Source: JAWLFY01 sp964462125 (GTDB taxonomy: Bacteria; Planctomycetota; Planctomycetia; Pirellulales; Pirellulaceae). Taken from it: a DNA stretch of 38,443 nt. The notes under the pieces are model-generated. The model saw only the letters and a program-made list of their open reading frames with translations, searched no databases and was not told the DNA's origin. Location: NCBI GenBank assembly GCA_964462125.1, contig CAYWXT010000016.1:1-38443 (forward strand), written 5' to 3'. The translations under genes were made by a program, and so were the position numbers. This document shows positions 1-7,714 of this stretch, piece after piece. Each line of letters starts with the position of its first letter. Position 1 is the stretch's first letter.

Positions 1-21
1 CTGCGGGGCAAAGGTTGATTC

Positions 22-207
22 ATGTTTCGATGTCCCGATTGTGGCAATCAGCGGTCGACGTTCGCACCCTCCCGCTGGCATCTCCAGCTTGTCTGGATCT
101 GGCTGCTGCGACGACGATGGTGCTGCCTGCACTGCGGCAAGCGATTTACCAGCTTCCTCTGGGCCCACCCGCAGCCGCCAAACTTCGACGCTTATGACGG
201 CAAATGA
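22..207 (+). CDS. small zinc-ribbon-like protein
   Basis: A 61-residue ORF near the left edge. It has two Cys-x2-Cys knuckles, CPDCG at residues 4-8 and CLHCGKRF around residues 35-42, separated by a Trp/Leu/Arg-rich stretch. This is the pattern of a short treble-clef or zinc-ribbon protein, probably binding one zinc ion. No catalytic motif is visible, so the function is unknown. The start is the ATG 21 bases from the window edge; a purine-rich GGGGCAAAGG lies just upstream, but a longer form starting outside the window cannot be excluded. The C-terminus after the second knuckle is short and polar. Two other frames are open over the same bases; the cysteine spacing favours this one. Confidence 0.45.
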   Translation: MFRCPDCGNQRSTFAPSRWHLQLVWIWLLRRRWCCLHCGKRFTSFLWAHPQPPNFDAYDGK

Positions 208-321
208 GCAGCCCAGGCAATTTGGTGAATTTTGTCGGGTGCCGGAATCACAAAACGTCGAATTTTGGCCACTTTTTTCACCATTTTTCTAAAGCCATGC
301 GTAACTTTATGTTGAGGCTTC

Positions 322-340
322 GCGCGAGACCGGCTCGCGC
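322..340. repeat. 7-bp inverted repeat (hairpin)
   Basis: A perfect 7-bp arm GCGCGAG pairs with CTCGCGC across a 5-base loop, in the 229-base gap before the YTV-protein gene. No T-tract follows, so it is not a standard terminator. It could fold in the leader of the downstream gene. I see nothing else definable in 208-436. Confidence 0.4.
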
Positions 341-436
341 TGTTCCACGCGGAGGTCAGCGGGACAATGATCGTGGCGGCACCCTGCCGTGATCGATTCC
401 AGACTCCCATGAGCCCCCTGAAACGCTGCACCCGTC

Positions 437-2134
437 ATGAGTCACACGTTGAACCCAGCTTCCCAGACGTTTCACCGCCTCCTTGTCGCCGGCGCCCTGC
501 TGGCGGGATCCGCGGCGGCAGCCCCGCACGGGATTGCGCAGACCAACTGCTTCCAACCCGCCTACCGACTCCAGAGCGAAACGGTACTTCAGCCAAAGAC
601 GGTCCAGCGTTGGCGGTTGGTCTATGAGACCGAATTTGTCGAGGAGGAAGTGACCACCATGCGGCCGGTGCTCAAAACCCGCACCGAGGAACGGGAGTAC
701 CGCGTCGCCAAGCCGGTGACCGAAACCAGCTTCCGCGAGGAAACCTACACCGTCAGCCGCCCGGTCGTCGAAACGTCGTTTCGGGAGGAGGAGGTGACGC
801 AAACGCGCTACGTGACCGAAACGGCTGAGCGGGAGGAACAGGTCACGACCTATCGACCCGTGACGGAAACCGAAAACCGGCAGCGAACACGGACGGTCCA
901 GCGGCCGGTGGTGGAGACCCAGTTTCGCCAACGGCAAACCGTCCGCCAGCGGCCGGTGGTGGAAACGCAGTTCCAAACCCAGCAGCAGACGACACTCCGG
1001 CCGGTGACGACGGTGCAGAACCAAACGGTCGATGCGGGCAGATACGAGGCCCAACAAGTCGTCCAACCCGGGCAGGTCCAATACGGGCTGCAGTGGCAAC
1101 GGCAGGCGTACGCCACCCCCGGCCCCCTGGGACTGTTCGCCCGCGTTCGTGGCGCTCCCGTTTGGGCGCCCCAGGTGACCCCGCCCACCGTGCAAACCCA
1201 AATGGTCTATCGACCAAACTTAATCAACCAGCAAGTCTCCCAAACCTCCTACGTCCCAGAAACGACACAGACCCAGGTCCCGGTTCAGGTCCAGCGGATG
1301 GAGTCGGAGGTGGTAACCGAAAATGTCCCGGTTCAGGTCCAGCGGATGGAGACCGAAGTCGTGACCGAGAACGTGCCGGTCCAGACCACGCGGATGGTCC
1401 CCACGACCGAAACTCGCAAAGTCCCCTACACCGTGCAACGTCCGGTGACCGAAACGACCACCCGCAAGGTCCCGGTTCAAGAAACACGCTGGGTCACCGA
1501 AGAAAAAGTCCGGCGGGTCCCGGTACAAACGACCCGAATGACCTACGAAACACGACGCGAGCCGGTCACCGTCCAGTTCTACGAGCAAGAAGAGGTCACC
1601 CGGAAGGTTCGCCGACCGGTACGCCGCGCGAAATGGGTCCCCTATACCGAAACTGTCCACGTCCCGCGCCGTGTCGTGCAGCGATCCCCGCTCTCCTACG
1701 CCGATCCCTTCAGCCCAGCGATCGTTAGCGGCCAGTCGTCGTTCTCCGATGCCGCGCCGGTGGACCCCCCCGAACTCCCGGAATCGCCCAGCGATCAAAC
1801 GACCCGCATGTCACCGCCGGAGGAGGATGAGCAGGAGGAGGACGGCGACGACGAACAGGATTCGCCGCAAACACGACTGCAGAGAATCGAGTCCAGGCCG
1901 ATCGATGACGATAACGGCGGCAACGGGAATGGTAATGGCAACGGTCTGGAGGGATCCTCCCGCCGTGAGACAACTCAGCCGCCGGAACCAGAGCAGCCCG
2001 GAAACACTCGACTGACCGACCCGCGGGACGGACAAGAGCTGCCACAGCCCACCCTGAACGGAGACGGCATCAACGCCACCGAGGCTGGCTGGCGGGTTCG
2101 CTGGAACCCAATCTACGCCCCCAAGAAAGCGTAG
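437..2134 (+). CDS. secreted YTV-repeat-type protein (planctomycete surface protein)
   Basis: This 565-residue protein probably belongs to the planctomycete secreted repeat family typified by the YTV repeat (Pfam YTV, first described in Rhodopirellula baltica and associated with the cell-wall fraction). Residues 1-34 look like a signal peptide: the hydrophobic stretch LLVAGALLAGSAAAA is followed by a likely cleavage site. Two blocks of Val/Thr/Glu/Arg-rich repeats follow, residues 69-196 and 281-408, each made of exactly eight 16-residue units with cores such as RPVVET, VPVQVQRM and VPYTVQ. An 84-residue linker separates the blocks. After about residue 425 the protein turns acidic and Ser/Pro-rich, with a run of Glu/Asp and a Gly/Asn tract. 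Only one cysteine (C38) is visible. A structural role in the cell envelope is inferred. No Shine-Dalgarno precedes the ATG; the signal peptide supports this start. Confidence 0.85.
   Translation: MSHTLNPASQTFHRLLVAGALLAGSAAAAPHGIAQTNCFQPAYRLQSETVLQPKTVQRWRLVYETEFVEEEVTTMRPVLKTRTEEREYRVAKPVTETSFREETYTVSRPVVETSFREEEVTQTRYVTETAEREEQVTTYRPVTETENRQRTRTVQRPVVETQFRQRQTVRQRPVVETQFQTQQQTTLRPVTTVQNQTVDAGRYEAQQVVQPGQVQYGLQWQRQAYATPGPLGLFARVRGAPVWAPQVTPPTVQTQMVYRPNLINQQVSQTSYVPETTQTQVPVQVQRMESEVVTENVPVQVQRMETEVVTENVPVQTTRMVPTTETRKVPYTVQRPVTETTTRKVPVQETRWVTEEKVRRVPVQTTRMTYETRREPVTVQFYEQEEVTRKVRRPVRRAKWVPYTETVHVPRRVVQRSPLSYADPFSPAIVSGQSSFSDAAPVDPPELPESPSDQTTRMSPPEEDEQEEDGDDEQDSPQTRLQRIESRPIDDDNGGNGNGNGNGLEGSSRRETTQPPEPEQPGNTRLTDPRDGQELPQPTLNGDGINATEAGWRVRWNPIYAPKKA
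641..1024 (+). repeat. 8 x 48-bp coding repeats, block 1 of YTV protein
   Basis: Eight consecutive 16-residue units (residues 69-196) occur without a single insertion or deletion. The commonest core is R-P-V-V/T-E-T followed by Arg/Gln or Glu pairs. At DNA level the units have diverged, so this is old periodicity rather than a recent expansion. Confidence 0.8.
1277..1660 (+). repeat. 8 x 48-bp coding repeats, block 2 of YTV protein
   Basis: Eight further 16-residue units (residues 281-408), most starting V-P. The first two units share their opening 26 bases exactly, pointing to a recent duplication of one unit. Later units drift, and the eighth (RPVRRAKW...) is the most diverged. Confidence 0.8.
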
Positions 2135-2163
2135 GCTTCGCATCACAAATCGGATCGCGCGCC

Positions 2164-2243
2164 CCTTACCGCTTTACCGTTGGCCTTACCGCTTTACCGT
2201 TGGCCTTACCGCTTTACCGTTGGCCTTACCGCTTTACCGTTGG
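2164..2243. repeat. tandem array, 4 exact copies of a 20-bp unit
   Basis: Four identical copies of CCTTACCGCTTTACCGTTGG stand head to tail between the convergent YTV-protein gene and the membrane-protein gene. The fourth copy covers the last codons and the TAA stop of the minus-strand gene. Every copy carries the same minus-strand TAA, so the array looks like repeated duplication of the gene's 3' end outward into the spacer. A 20-bp unit is not a multiple of three, as expected for an array outside coding sequence. Confidence 0.95.
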
Positions 2244-2740
2244 CTCTGGGCGGCCGTGTCGAACTCGACGGTCGTCACCCCCCGAGCACCGCTGGGTAGC
2301 CGTCCCGTGACGTTGACTTCGGTGATCCGGTAGCGGCCCGGAACAAATCGCTGATTGCTCTTGGTGGCGAACACGCTTTGCGGCACCACGATCGATTGCC
2401 CGACGTCGAGGGGCGAATCGCGATAGAGGAAATACTGGCCGTTCAAATCGGCGGTCAAGTTAGGAATCGGGGCCTCGGCGAGGTTCTCAATCACAACCAC
2501 CTCCGTCAGCACGGCGCCCTGTCCATCGGCTGTTTCGACCGGGCGGCGGTCGAGCAAGACGCGAACGGGAAGGGGCCGATCAGCGGCCCGACCAAAAAAC
2601 GCCGCATACACGCTCAGCGCCGTCAGTGGGACGAGGCAGGTGGCCAACAGAGCCAACGTCAGCCCCCATCGGGAGAGTTTCGGAGCCGGGGCGATACTCC
2701 GGGGCGGCTGGTGGACAAGAGGCTTCTCAGTGGTGCTCAT
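2234..2740 (-). CDS. single-pass membrane protein, unknown function
   Basis: A 168-residue protein. An N-terminal Pro/Lys-rich cytoplasmic tail is followed by one membrane segment (WGLTLALLATCLVPLTALSVY) and an extracytoplasmic domain of about 110 residues rich in Val and Asn, with a beta-type pattern (VLTEVVVIENLAEAPI, GRYRITEVNVTGRL). I do not recognise the family; the layout is like lineage-specific planctomycete envelope proteins. An alternative ATG lies 15 bases upstream (2755); neither has a clear Shine-Dalgarno. Its stop codon lies in the last copy of the 20-bp tandem repeat. An intrinsic terminator reading in the same direction ends about 30 bases before the start, so it probably has its own promoter or depends on read-through. 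Confidence 0.6.
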   Translation of the reverse strand: MSTTEKPLVHQPPRSIAPAPKLSRWGLTLALLATCLVPLTALSVYAAFFGRAADRPLPVRVLLDRRPVETADGQGAVLTEVVVIENLAEAPIPNLTADLNGQYFLYRDSPLDVGQSIVVPQSVFATKSNQRFVPGRYRITEVNVTGRLPSGARGVTTVEFDTAAQSQR

Positions 2741-2755
2741 CGGCCGGGATAACAT

Positions 2756-3070
2756 TGGAAAAGTGGCCCAAAAAAACCGGTGAGCCGACCTGGGAAGGCC
2801 GACCCACCGGTTGATGGATGGTTATGACTGCACGGCGGCAAAATCGGAGCCGCTGGGAGAAACGCGCAGATCTCAGCGTGCTACTGCACAAGCCTTTGGG
2901 TGATCTAGGCGAACCCGAATAATGATCCCTCTGCCGGAAAGAACAGTCAAAACCGCGTGGGCATGCTTCCAGCCCACAATGTCCATCTTAGAGCGCCCAA
3001 GGCGGTCAGCAAGGTAGTTCGACCGAAGAACTCGCGGAAGATCAATCGAACTTGCCGAAATCCGAAGTTC
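2756..3070. other. intergenic region with minus-strand terminator; possible small RNA
   Basis: A 315-base gap between two minus-strand genes. It holds a good minus-strand intrinsic terminator at 2771-2812 and a smaller hairpin (GTGGGC/GCCCAC, 2957-2977). The terminator lies about 260 bases beyond the stop of the upstream gene, which is far for an ordinary 3' end, so a small non-coding RNA from the minus strand (roughly 2800-2950) is possible. I could not match it to 6S, SRP or tmRNA consensus by eye. No ORF with coding character is present. Confidence 0.35.
2771..2812 (-). terminator. intrinsic terminator (minus strand)
   Basis: Arms AACCGGTG (2775-2782) and CACCGGTT (2805-2812) pair perfectly over 8 bp. 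Read on the minus strand, the stem runs straight into a T-tract, seen as the A run at 2770-2776 on the plus strand. It would stop transcripts coming from the 3.8 kb side before they enter the 2234-2740 gene. Confidence 0.7.
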
Positions 3071-3763
3071 CTAACGCCACAGCCACTGCCGAAATCCTTC
3101 CACGACCACCGCCTGTTGATCGATCCCCCGCCACAGAAGCAATCCAGCAAGGACGGTTGCCAGCAGCAACATCGCGCTGCCCCGCCGCGGGACCGGCCGT
3201 GGGGAGACCGCGACTTCTTGCCGCAGCACGCCCAACAACTCGGACCAAAACTTGGGCGGGCACATCCGCTCGAACGCCAGCACCTCCGCGTGGTCGACCC
3301 CCCGGTGCCCATCGATCCGCAGGTGCATTCCCAACCCCGGCAGGGTGACCTGGAGGTTCCCCGGATCCCCGCTCGCCTCGGGATCCAGACGCCGGGCGGC
3401 CCGGAGCAGCGGGGGAAACATCTCCTCCGCCGAGCGGCCATAGACGACCAGACGGCCCCGGACAGTCAGCGCCACCAAGGCGACGCAAAGGGCATAAAAC
3501 ATCGACAGCCAAATCCAAATGATCGGGCCAAAGACCGTTGCCGCCGCCGTGGGGAAAAACAACTCCGCCGGCCCAATCGCAATCAAGCCCGCGATCGCGA
3601 CCCCCATCGCCGCGACATCCCGTCCACCGGTCGTGATCAACGAACGACCCGACACGCGGATCGCAGCGATCACTCCCAAGTAGCTGATCAGCGGCACAGC
3701 AGCGAGTAGCAGGGAGAAAGGGGGCGGCAATATTTCGTAAAGAAGCCGCAACAAGGGGGCCAT
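3071..3763 (-). CDS. multi-pass membrane protein, unknown function
   Basis: About 230 residues. Hydrophobic segments are visible near residues 14-36 (PPFSLLLAAVPLISYLGVIAA), 52-74, 82-103 (IIWIWLSMFYALCVALVALTV) and at the C-terminus (AMLLLATVLAGLLLW). A soluble loop of about 80 residues lies between the third and fourth and contains LQVTLPGLGMHLRIDGHRG. I do not recognise a family and no catalytic motif is evident. The frame stays open upstream to a TTG at 3799; I chose the first ATG (3763), just before the first membrane segment. The next minus-strand gene upstream (the antiporter) ends about 140 bases away, so co-transcription is possible. Confidence 0.6.
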   Translation of the reverse strand: MAPLLRLLYEILPPPFSLLLAAVPLISYLGVIAAIRVSGRSLITTGGRDVAAMGVAIAGLIAIGPAELFFPTAAATVFGPIIWIWLSMFYALCVALVALTVRGRLVVYGRSAEEMFPPLLRAARRLDPEASGDPGNLQVTLPGLGMHLRIDGHRGVDHAEVLAFERMCPPKFWSELLGVLRQEVAVSPRPVPRRGSAMLLLATVLAGLLLWRGIDQQAVVVEGFRQWLWR

Positions 3764-3902
3764 GGTCGGGTTCACAAGCGATGGATGTTCGTGCTGCAAA
3801 ATAGCCTAACAGATCCAAGAAATCTCGGGACCCTCACGAATGTCACACGCACTGTGCCGACGGCTCGGGAACCAGGGGAGCGTCCGCCCCGCTCGGGAAC
3901 CG

Positions 3903-5798
3903 CTACGAATCCTGCGGCGGTGCGACAGAGAGTTTCCCAGCATGCCTCGCCGGCAGCGGCACTGCGGTAGCCAGGGTGACAATCGTCATCCCCGGGGCGG
4001 GCGTCAACACGTCATCGACCGCATTGACCAACATCCGCCCATCCTCGGTCACAGCGCACAGCAAATGCGAGCGATCGCCGTTCTTGACGAGAAAATCGCG
4101 GTAGGTGAACGAGTCACTCAGCCGTGTTGATTTGAATTTCGCTCCGGCGTCGTGAAGTTCCTCGATCAGGGAGAACGTCAGCCCTTCGCCGAAAAGCTCA
4201 CGTCCCATCAGGTTCTTGGTCAGCGCCCGCTGGGTTTGCCCGGTGCGGGCTCGAAAGGTCAGTTGATACAACCGCGAGCGTTCGAACAGTCCCCGGCTTT
4301 CACGGAGTGCCAACGAGTTGACCTCGTCGTTTGGTGTCATGGCCATCAGACGACCGATCCCACTCAGGTTCAGTTCCTCCCGAGCATGCTCATTGAGAAT
4401 GTTTGCACAGACAGCATTCAGCCCCGCCATGTTGGCCTGAGACACCTTGTTGTAGTTGCTGTCGACAAGTAGCACCGGGACGTTCAACGAGTGGAGTTCG
4501 GCGGCAAAATCGCGGACCCAGCGGTCCGCCCCTGCGATCAGGACCCCCTGAGTCCCCTGCTCGGCAAGCCCCAACAGCTTGGCCAACGGCGAGGCGGCGA
4601 TACCGTAGATCGTCACTGTTCCGACAATGACCAAAAAGGTGACCGTCCCGAGTTGGTCGGCTCCCGGCATCGCGATGCCGTTGACGCGTTGTTCCAGTTC
4701 AAGTGCGAACACACTGCTCACCGCCGCGGCAATGATCCCCCGGGGAGCCAACCCAGCGATGAAGGCCTGCTCGCGAATCGTCAGGGCCGTACCGGCCAGG
4801 GAGACAAAGACCGAGAGGGGGCGAATGACAAAGATCAACAACCCCAGAAAGACGAGTCCCGGAATGCCGATCGCGATCACATCAGCGATCTCCACCCGCG
4901 AGCCCAACACCACGAACAGGCAGCCGATCAAAAGCGTGCGGAGGTTCTCCTTCAACTCGATGATATGTTCGACTTCGGAGTGCTTCTGATTGGCAAGCCA
5001 AATCCCAAACACGGTGACGGTGATCAGTCCCGACTCGTTGGCCATCTGGTCACTGATCGCGAACAACATCAGGGCCATCGACAATACCACGACGCCATGG
5101 AGATGATCCGGGACCCAAAACCTCCGAAACGCCCACGTCATCACCCAGCCGGCGGCGACTCCGATCCCGAGTCCGACCGTGGTGGTGTAGGACAAAATCT
5201 TGATCGCTCCAACCACACTCGCATCCTGGGCGTGAAGGATGGCCTGCTCGAACACCAGCACCGCCAGCACCGCGCCGACCGGGTCGATCACGATCCCTTC
5301 CCACTTCAGAGTCGACGCCACGCGACGACTGGGACGCACTTGGCGGAGCAGCGGCCCGATCACCGTCGGACCGGTCACGACCAGGATGGCACCGAGCAAC
5401 AGGCTCAGCCGCCAGGGAAACTCCAGCACCAAATGGGCCGCCACGGTCGCTCCCACCCAGGTGATCAAGGCACCGCCGGTGACCAGTCGCAGGGCCGCCG
5501 CGCCCGACTCGCGGAGCTCGCGAAGTTTGAGCGAGAGCCCCCCCTCAAACATGATCACGGCGACCGAGAGGGCAACCAGCGGAAACAGGATCCGCGGCCC
5601 CGCCGTGGAGCCGCCCCCGGTCAACTCCGCCAGAAATTCATCGGGGCGGATGAACTGGCCCAACCCCAGTCCAAACAGCAGCAGGACCAAAATCGCTGGC
5701 AATCCCGTTCGCCATGCCAACCATTGCGCCAGCCCTCCCAGGGTCGGCACCAGCGCGAGATAGAGCATCAGGTCCATACGAAGCCACTCGGGATCCAT
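3903..5798 (-). CDS. CPA-type Na+(K+)/H+ antiporter with C-terminal RCK domain
   Basis: A 631-residue inner-membrane antiporter. Residues 1 to about 400 form the cation/proton antiporter fold with around twelve membrane segments. Landmarks are FGLGLGQFIRPDEF, the glycine-rich GALITWVGATVAAHLVL, and WEGIVIDPVGAVLAVLV. The last holds the membrane-embedded Asp of the transport site, in an Ile-Asp context instead of the Asn-Asp of NhaP. Residues about 410-530 form a Rossmann RCK/TrkA-N domain (GVLIAGADRWVRDFAAEL, VLLVDSNYNKV); its nucleotide-binding loop reads GADRW rather than GxGxxG. The rest resembles a TrkA-C-like tail. It exchanges protons for Na+ or K+ and is likely gated by a nucleotide or ion bound to the RCK part. 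The ATG at 5798 precedes the first membrane segment; MDLMLYL at 5777 is an alternative. Confidence 0.85.
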   Translation of the reverse strand: MDPEWLRMDLMLYLALVPTLGGLAQWLAWRTGLPAILVLLLFGLGLGQFIRPDEFLAELTGGGSTAGPRILFPLVALSVAVIMFEGGLSLKLRELRESGAAALRLVTGGALITWVGATVAAHLVLEFPWRLSLLLGAILVVTGPTVIGPLLRQVRPSRRVASTLKWEGIVIDPVGAVLAVLVFEQAILHAQDASVVGAIKILSYTTTVGLGIGVAAGWVMTWAFRRFWVPDHLHGVVVLSMALMLFAISDQMANESGLITVTVFGIWLANQKHSEVEHIIELKENLRTLLIGCLFVVLGSRVEIADVIAIGIPGLVFLGLLIFVIRPLSVFVSLAGTALTIREQAFIAGLAPRGIIAAAVSSVFALELEQRVNGIAMPGADQLGTVTFLVIVGTVTIYGIAASPLAKLLGLAEQGTQGVLIAGADRWVRDFAAELHSLNVPVLLVDSNYNKVSQANMAGLNAVCANILNEHAREELNLSGIGRLMAMTPNDEVNSLALRESRGLFERSRLYQLTFRARTGQTQRALTKNLMGRELFGEGLTFSLIEELHDAGAKFKSTRLSDSFTYRDFLVKNGDRSHLLCAVTEDGRMLVNAVDDVLTPAPGMTIVTLATAVPLPARHAGKLSVAPPQDS

Positions 5799-6044
5799 TG
5801 TTGTCGGCCGCCGAACACACCCTCGCCATCAACTCCCCCTACCGGCGCGCCAGCGGCATTGTGGTGACGCAGACTCACAATGACCAGCGGGCGGAGATCA
5901 TCGCTACAACCGTTACCACCGTCCCCCAAGAGGTTCCGGTCTCGGAACGCAGCAATGTTTCAGCGCGCCTGGGGCGTTGATCGGTCGCAAGGTTGCTCTA
6001 GCGGAGCGAAACTTCCCCCAGCCCCCCGGGCTGATCGACCTTCG

Positions 6045-6923
6045 ATGGCACCTCAAAATCCGATGACGACCGATCAAGAACTTCCCGTCGACGTTTTTTT
6101 CTCCGAATCCAACGGCGACGCGGCGATCGTTCCCGCCCCGACAACGCCCTCCTCCGACGCGATCATTGAACGCATCGACGCCACACTCGACCTGCTCGCC
6201 GACGCCACATCGGCGGCCGAGGAAGTTCGCGCCGCAGGGATCTATGATGTGACCATCGTCGTCCCCGTCTACAACGAACGAGACACCCTGCCCGAAGTTC
6301 TCGACCGGATCGAGGAGGTGATGCCTCCGTCGACCGAGGTGATTGTCGTTGATGACGGAAGCACCGACGGCACAGGGCACTACCTGCGGAGCCTCACCCC
6401 GCACGATGCGCGCAAGGTGATTGTCCGCCGCCAAAACTACGGCAAGGGCTCTGCGATCCGATTGGCGGTCCGCCACAGCCGCGGGCGGGTCGTCGCAATC
6501 CAGGACGCCGACCTCGAGTACGACCCCGCCGACCTGCTGGGCGCCATCTGGCCGATCCTGGAAGGGGACGCGGACGTCGTCTATGGCTCCCGCTACCGGC
6601 GGCGGGGCCAGGATCCGTCGATGCTGCACCGGCTCGGCAATTGGGGCCTGACCCGGCTCAGCAATGCCCTCAGTGGATTGCAGCTGACCGACATGGAAAC
6701 CTGTCAAAAAGCCTTTCGTGGTGACCTGCTCCGCTCGATCCGTTTACAGGAACCGCGTTTCGGATTCGAACCGGAAATCACGGCCAAGATCGCAGCCCTG
6801 GGCGTGACGGTCATGGAAGTCCCGGTCAGCTACGAACCCCGCGGTTACCAGCAGGGCAAAAAGATCGGTTGCACCGACGCTCTCGACGCGGTCGCCTGCA
6901 TGTGGAAGTACCGGCGAGGCTAA
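6045..6923 (+). CDS. glycosyltransferase family 2 (dolichyl-phosphate mannosyltransferase-like)
   Basis: About 292 residues from the chosen ATG. After about 65 residues of low-complexity N-terminus comes a GT-A fold: VTIVVPVYNE, then VIVVDDGSTDGTG (nucleotide-sugar binding), NYGKGSAIRLAV, and the DxD-type metal motif in IQDADLEYDP. YGSRY and the acceptor-side stretch TDMETCQKAF follow. These are landmarks of the DPM1-like GT2 branch, which moves a sugar from a nucleotide donor to a polyprenyl phosphate or a related lipid acceptor. No C-terminal membrane segment is present, so it is probably cytosolic or peripheral. The frame opens upstream at 5880, but that extension is Arg/Pro-rich with no family similarity; ATGs at 6045 and 6063 are both plausible. 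The stop overlaps the convergent gene's stop by 4 bases. Confidence 0.85.
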   Translation: MAPQNPMTTDQELPVDVFFSESNGDAAIVPAPTTPSSDAIIERIDATLDLLADATSAAEEVRAAGIYDVTIVVPVYNERDTLPEVLDRIEEVMPPSTEVIVVDDGSTDGTGHYLRSLTPHDARKVIVRRQNYGKGSAIRLAVRHSRGRVVAIQDADLEYDPADLLGAIWPILEGDADVVYGSRYRRRGQDPSMLHRLGNWGLTRLSNALSGLQLTDMETCQKAFRGDLLRSIRLQEPRFGFEPEITAKIAALGVTVMEVPVSYEPRGYQQGKKIGCTDALDAVACMWKYRRG

Positions 6924-7501
6924 CCCGGCAGCGACCGACGAAACCTCGCCGGTTCCATCGACGGCAACTCCCCGCCGTGAATCTCCTGATACTGGCGGCG
7001 CTCGATCGCATCGGCGTAGAACCGCAGCCAGGTCTCAGTGTCTTCCACACACCGCCACTCCAAGCACTTCCCAGGCAGATCAATCTTCTTTTCACAACTG
7101 GGAAGAATGTCGCGGTAGATCACTCGATACAGTTCGCGGTGGGACAAGTGGTCGGTGAACCGCAGCACGATCCGCTGGGAATAAAGGCGGTCGATCGTCC
7201 ACCACAACCAGCGGTGGAGCTGGTCGTCGCTCAGCGTTTCGGGAGGGGGGAGTTCGAGCCGCGGCGTGAACCAACTCGCGATCGCCAAGGCTGGCGCCCG
7301 CTCCCAAGCCAGCATCGAGGCCAGGTACTCGTTCTCTTTCCGCAACGGCATCCGCTGCGTCGTCGGGTCGTCGATCGACTCGTCACGATACGGTTCCAAT
7401 TCGTCCCGCAACCGCGCGTTGGCCAACATCAAATCGACCTCGTCGATCACCGGTTGGCCGGTCTCGCTCATGTCCATCTTTGTTTCGCGCCTCGGTAGCA
7501 T
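6920..7501 (-). CDS. conserved-looking hypothetical protein
   Basis: A soluble protein of 193 residues, rich in Arg, Glu and Trp, with no signal peptide or membrane segment. Notable stretches are PPPETLSDDQLHRWLWWTID, RELYRVIYRDILPSCEKK and WLRFYADAIERRQ, suggesting an all-helical fold. I do not recognise it and no catalytic motif is visible. The ATG at 7501 is favoured by a GAGGGA Shine-Dalgarno ending a few bases upstream; a TTG at 7513 and ATGs at 7477 and 7471 are alternatives. It converges on the GT2 gene with a 4-base stop overlap. About 210 bases without a gene lie between it and the next minus-strand gene upstream. Confidence 0.65.
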   Translation of the reverse strand: MLPRRETKMDMSETGQPVIDEVDLMLANARLRDELEPYRDESIDDPTTQRMPLRKENEYLASMLAWERAPALAIASWFTPRLELPPPETLSDDQLHRWLWWTIDRLYSQRIVLRFTDHLSHRELYRVIYRDILPSCEKKIDLPGKCLEWRCVEDTETWLRFYADAIERRQYQEIHGGELPSMEPARFRRSLPG

Positions 7502-7714
7502 TCGGTCCCTCAATGGTTCCCGTGATCTCGCTGAGTCAAACCGCCGGTGCAGCGGCCGGCGACCACGTCGGTCTCTACGGTCTTTAGGCTATCCGTTACC
7601 GGTCGCCACTCAAGGTCGAACTGAAGCGATCCCGGCGATTGGGGCCAAATTCGCCGGACCCCGGCTCCCACGACCGTTACGAGCGGAACCCTTTATCAAG
7701 GATTCAGGCAAAGC

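Noticed and set aside
2164..2243. 20-bp repeats as a CRISPR array
   Set aside because: The copies are directly adjacent with no spacers, and no cas genes are present.
4480..4600. Antiporter RCK domain as defective because it lacks GxGxxG
   Set aside because: The Gly-Ala-x-x-Trp form is, as far as I recall, usual in this antiporter branch, and the rest of the Rossmann fold is intact.
4491..5867. 458-codon open frame on the plus strand
   Set aside because: Antisense to the antiporter gene; composition is Asp/Gln/Arg/His-rich with no fold signature.
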